Source: Paenibacillus larvae subsp. larvae (GTDB taxonomy: Bacteria; Bacillota; Bacilli; Paenibacillales; NBRC-103111). From it: 64,000 nt of DNA. Below the pieces are notes generated by a model. That model was not told where the DNA came from and did no database searches. It saw only the letters and a list, made by a program, of their open reading frames with translations. The position numbers were made by a program, and so were the translations under genes. Shown here in pieces: positions 63,954-64,000 of the stretch; the first letter of the stretch is position 1, and each line of letters opens with the position of its first letter. The stretch spans positions 3,060,001 through 3,124,000 of the forward strand of contig NZ_CP019687.1 of assembly GCF_002003265.1 (NCBI RefSeq), written 5' to 3'.

Positions 63954-64000
63954 GGGCATTCACCTGCTTTCATATCTCTTAGCATTTATTTAATAAAGGG

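Noticed and set aside
1-64000. tRNA, rRNA, CRISPR arrays, complete IS elements, phage genes or restriction-modification genes
   Set aside because: Looked for on both strands by eye; none found. The 119-bp repeats are not spaced like a CRISPR and contain no transposase.

Overview
The window reads as a stretch of a low-GC Gram-positive (Firmicutes) chromosome, most likely a Paenibacillus close to P. larvae. The reasons are the gene order (pcrB-pcrA-ligA; ftsEX, M23 peptidase, ctpB and a minJ-like gene near uvrBA; prfB-secA-hpf-csp; the fliW-csrA-hag-fliD-fliS-fliT late flagellar cluster), CotF-type spore coat genes, an S-layer (SLH) relic, SigA/SigD-type promoters and a LexA box of the Bacillus type. 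The species call is inference. No rRNA, tRNA, CRISPR array, intact phage or intact insertion sequence was seen.

Layout. 0-3.5 kb: pcrB, pcrA and the 5' end of ligA. 3.7-6 kb: a decayed ABC exporter. 6-8 kb: a small exported protein and two CotF-like coat genes. 8.3-12.5 kb: a four-gene Gld-type ABC operon ending in a DUF4340 protein. 12.8-13.7 kb: an orphan siderophore-type ATPase behind a Fur box. 14-14.8 kb: two unrecognised genes, one secreted. 15-21 kb: three broken genes (U32 peptidase, chemoreceptor, sugar-phosphate isomerase). 21.7-23.3 kb: a siroheme nitrite/sulfite reductase. 24-31 kb: the uvrBA SOS operon, divergent from motAB. 31.6-37.6 kb: a cell-division and envelope block (minJ-like, ctpB, M23 peptidase, ftsX, ftsE). 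38-39.5 kb: a broken vanW gene. 39.6-47.9 kb: the complete arginine operon argCJBDFGH behind tandem ARG boxes. 48-52.7 kb: yitT, prfB (programmed +1 frameshift) and secA. 53-54 kb: a decayed S-layer gene. 54.4-55.5 kb: hpf and a cold-shock gene. 55.8-64 kb: late flagellar genes with a visible FliW-CsrA-flagellin control circuit.

The main theme is gene decay by small, recent-looking lesions. There are in-frame stop codons in the U32, chemoreceptor and vanW genes. There are short indels in an ABC permease, the isomerase and flgL, and many lesions in the S-layer gene. The most unusual is the U32 gene: an 81-bp piece of its coding sequence lies backwards between perfect 28-bp inverted repeats. 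It could be an invertible segment or the scar of a replication template switch. Two further structures are not explained by the genes. One is a 119-bp structured repeat present twice, in intergenic DNA about 15 kb apart. The other is a tight cluster of four DnaA-box-like sites between csp and fliT.
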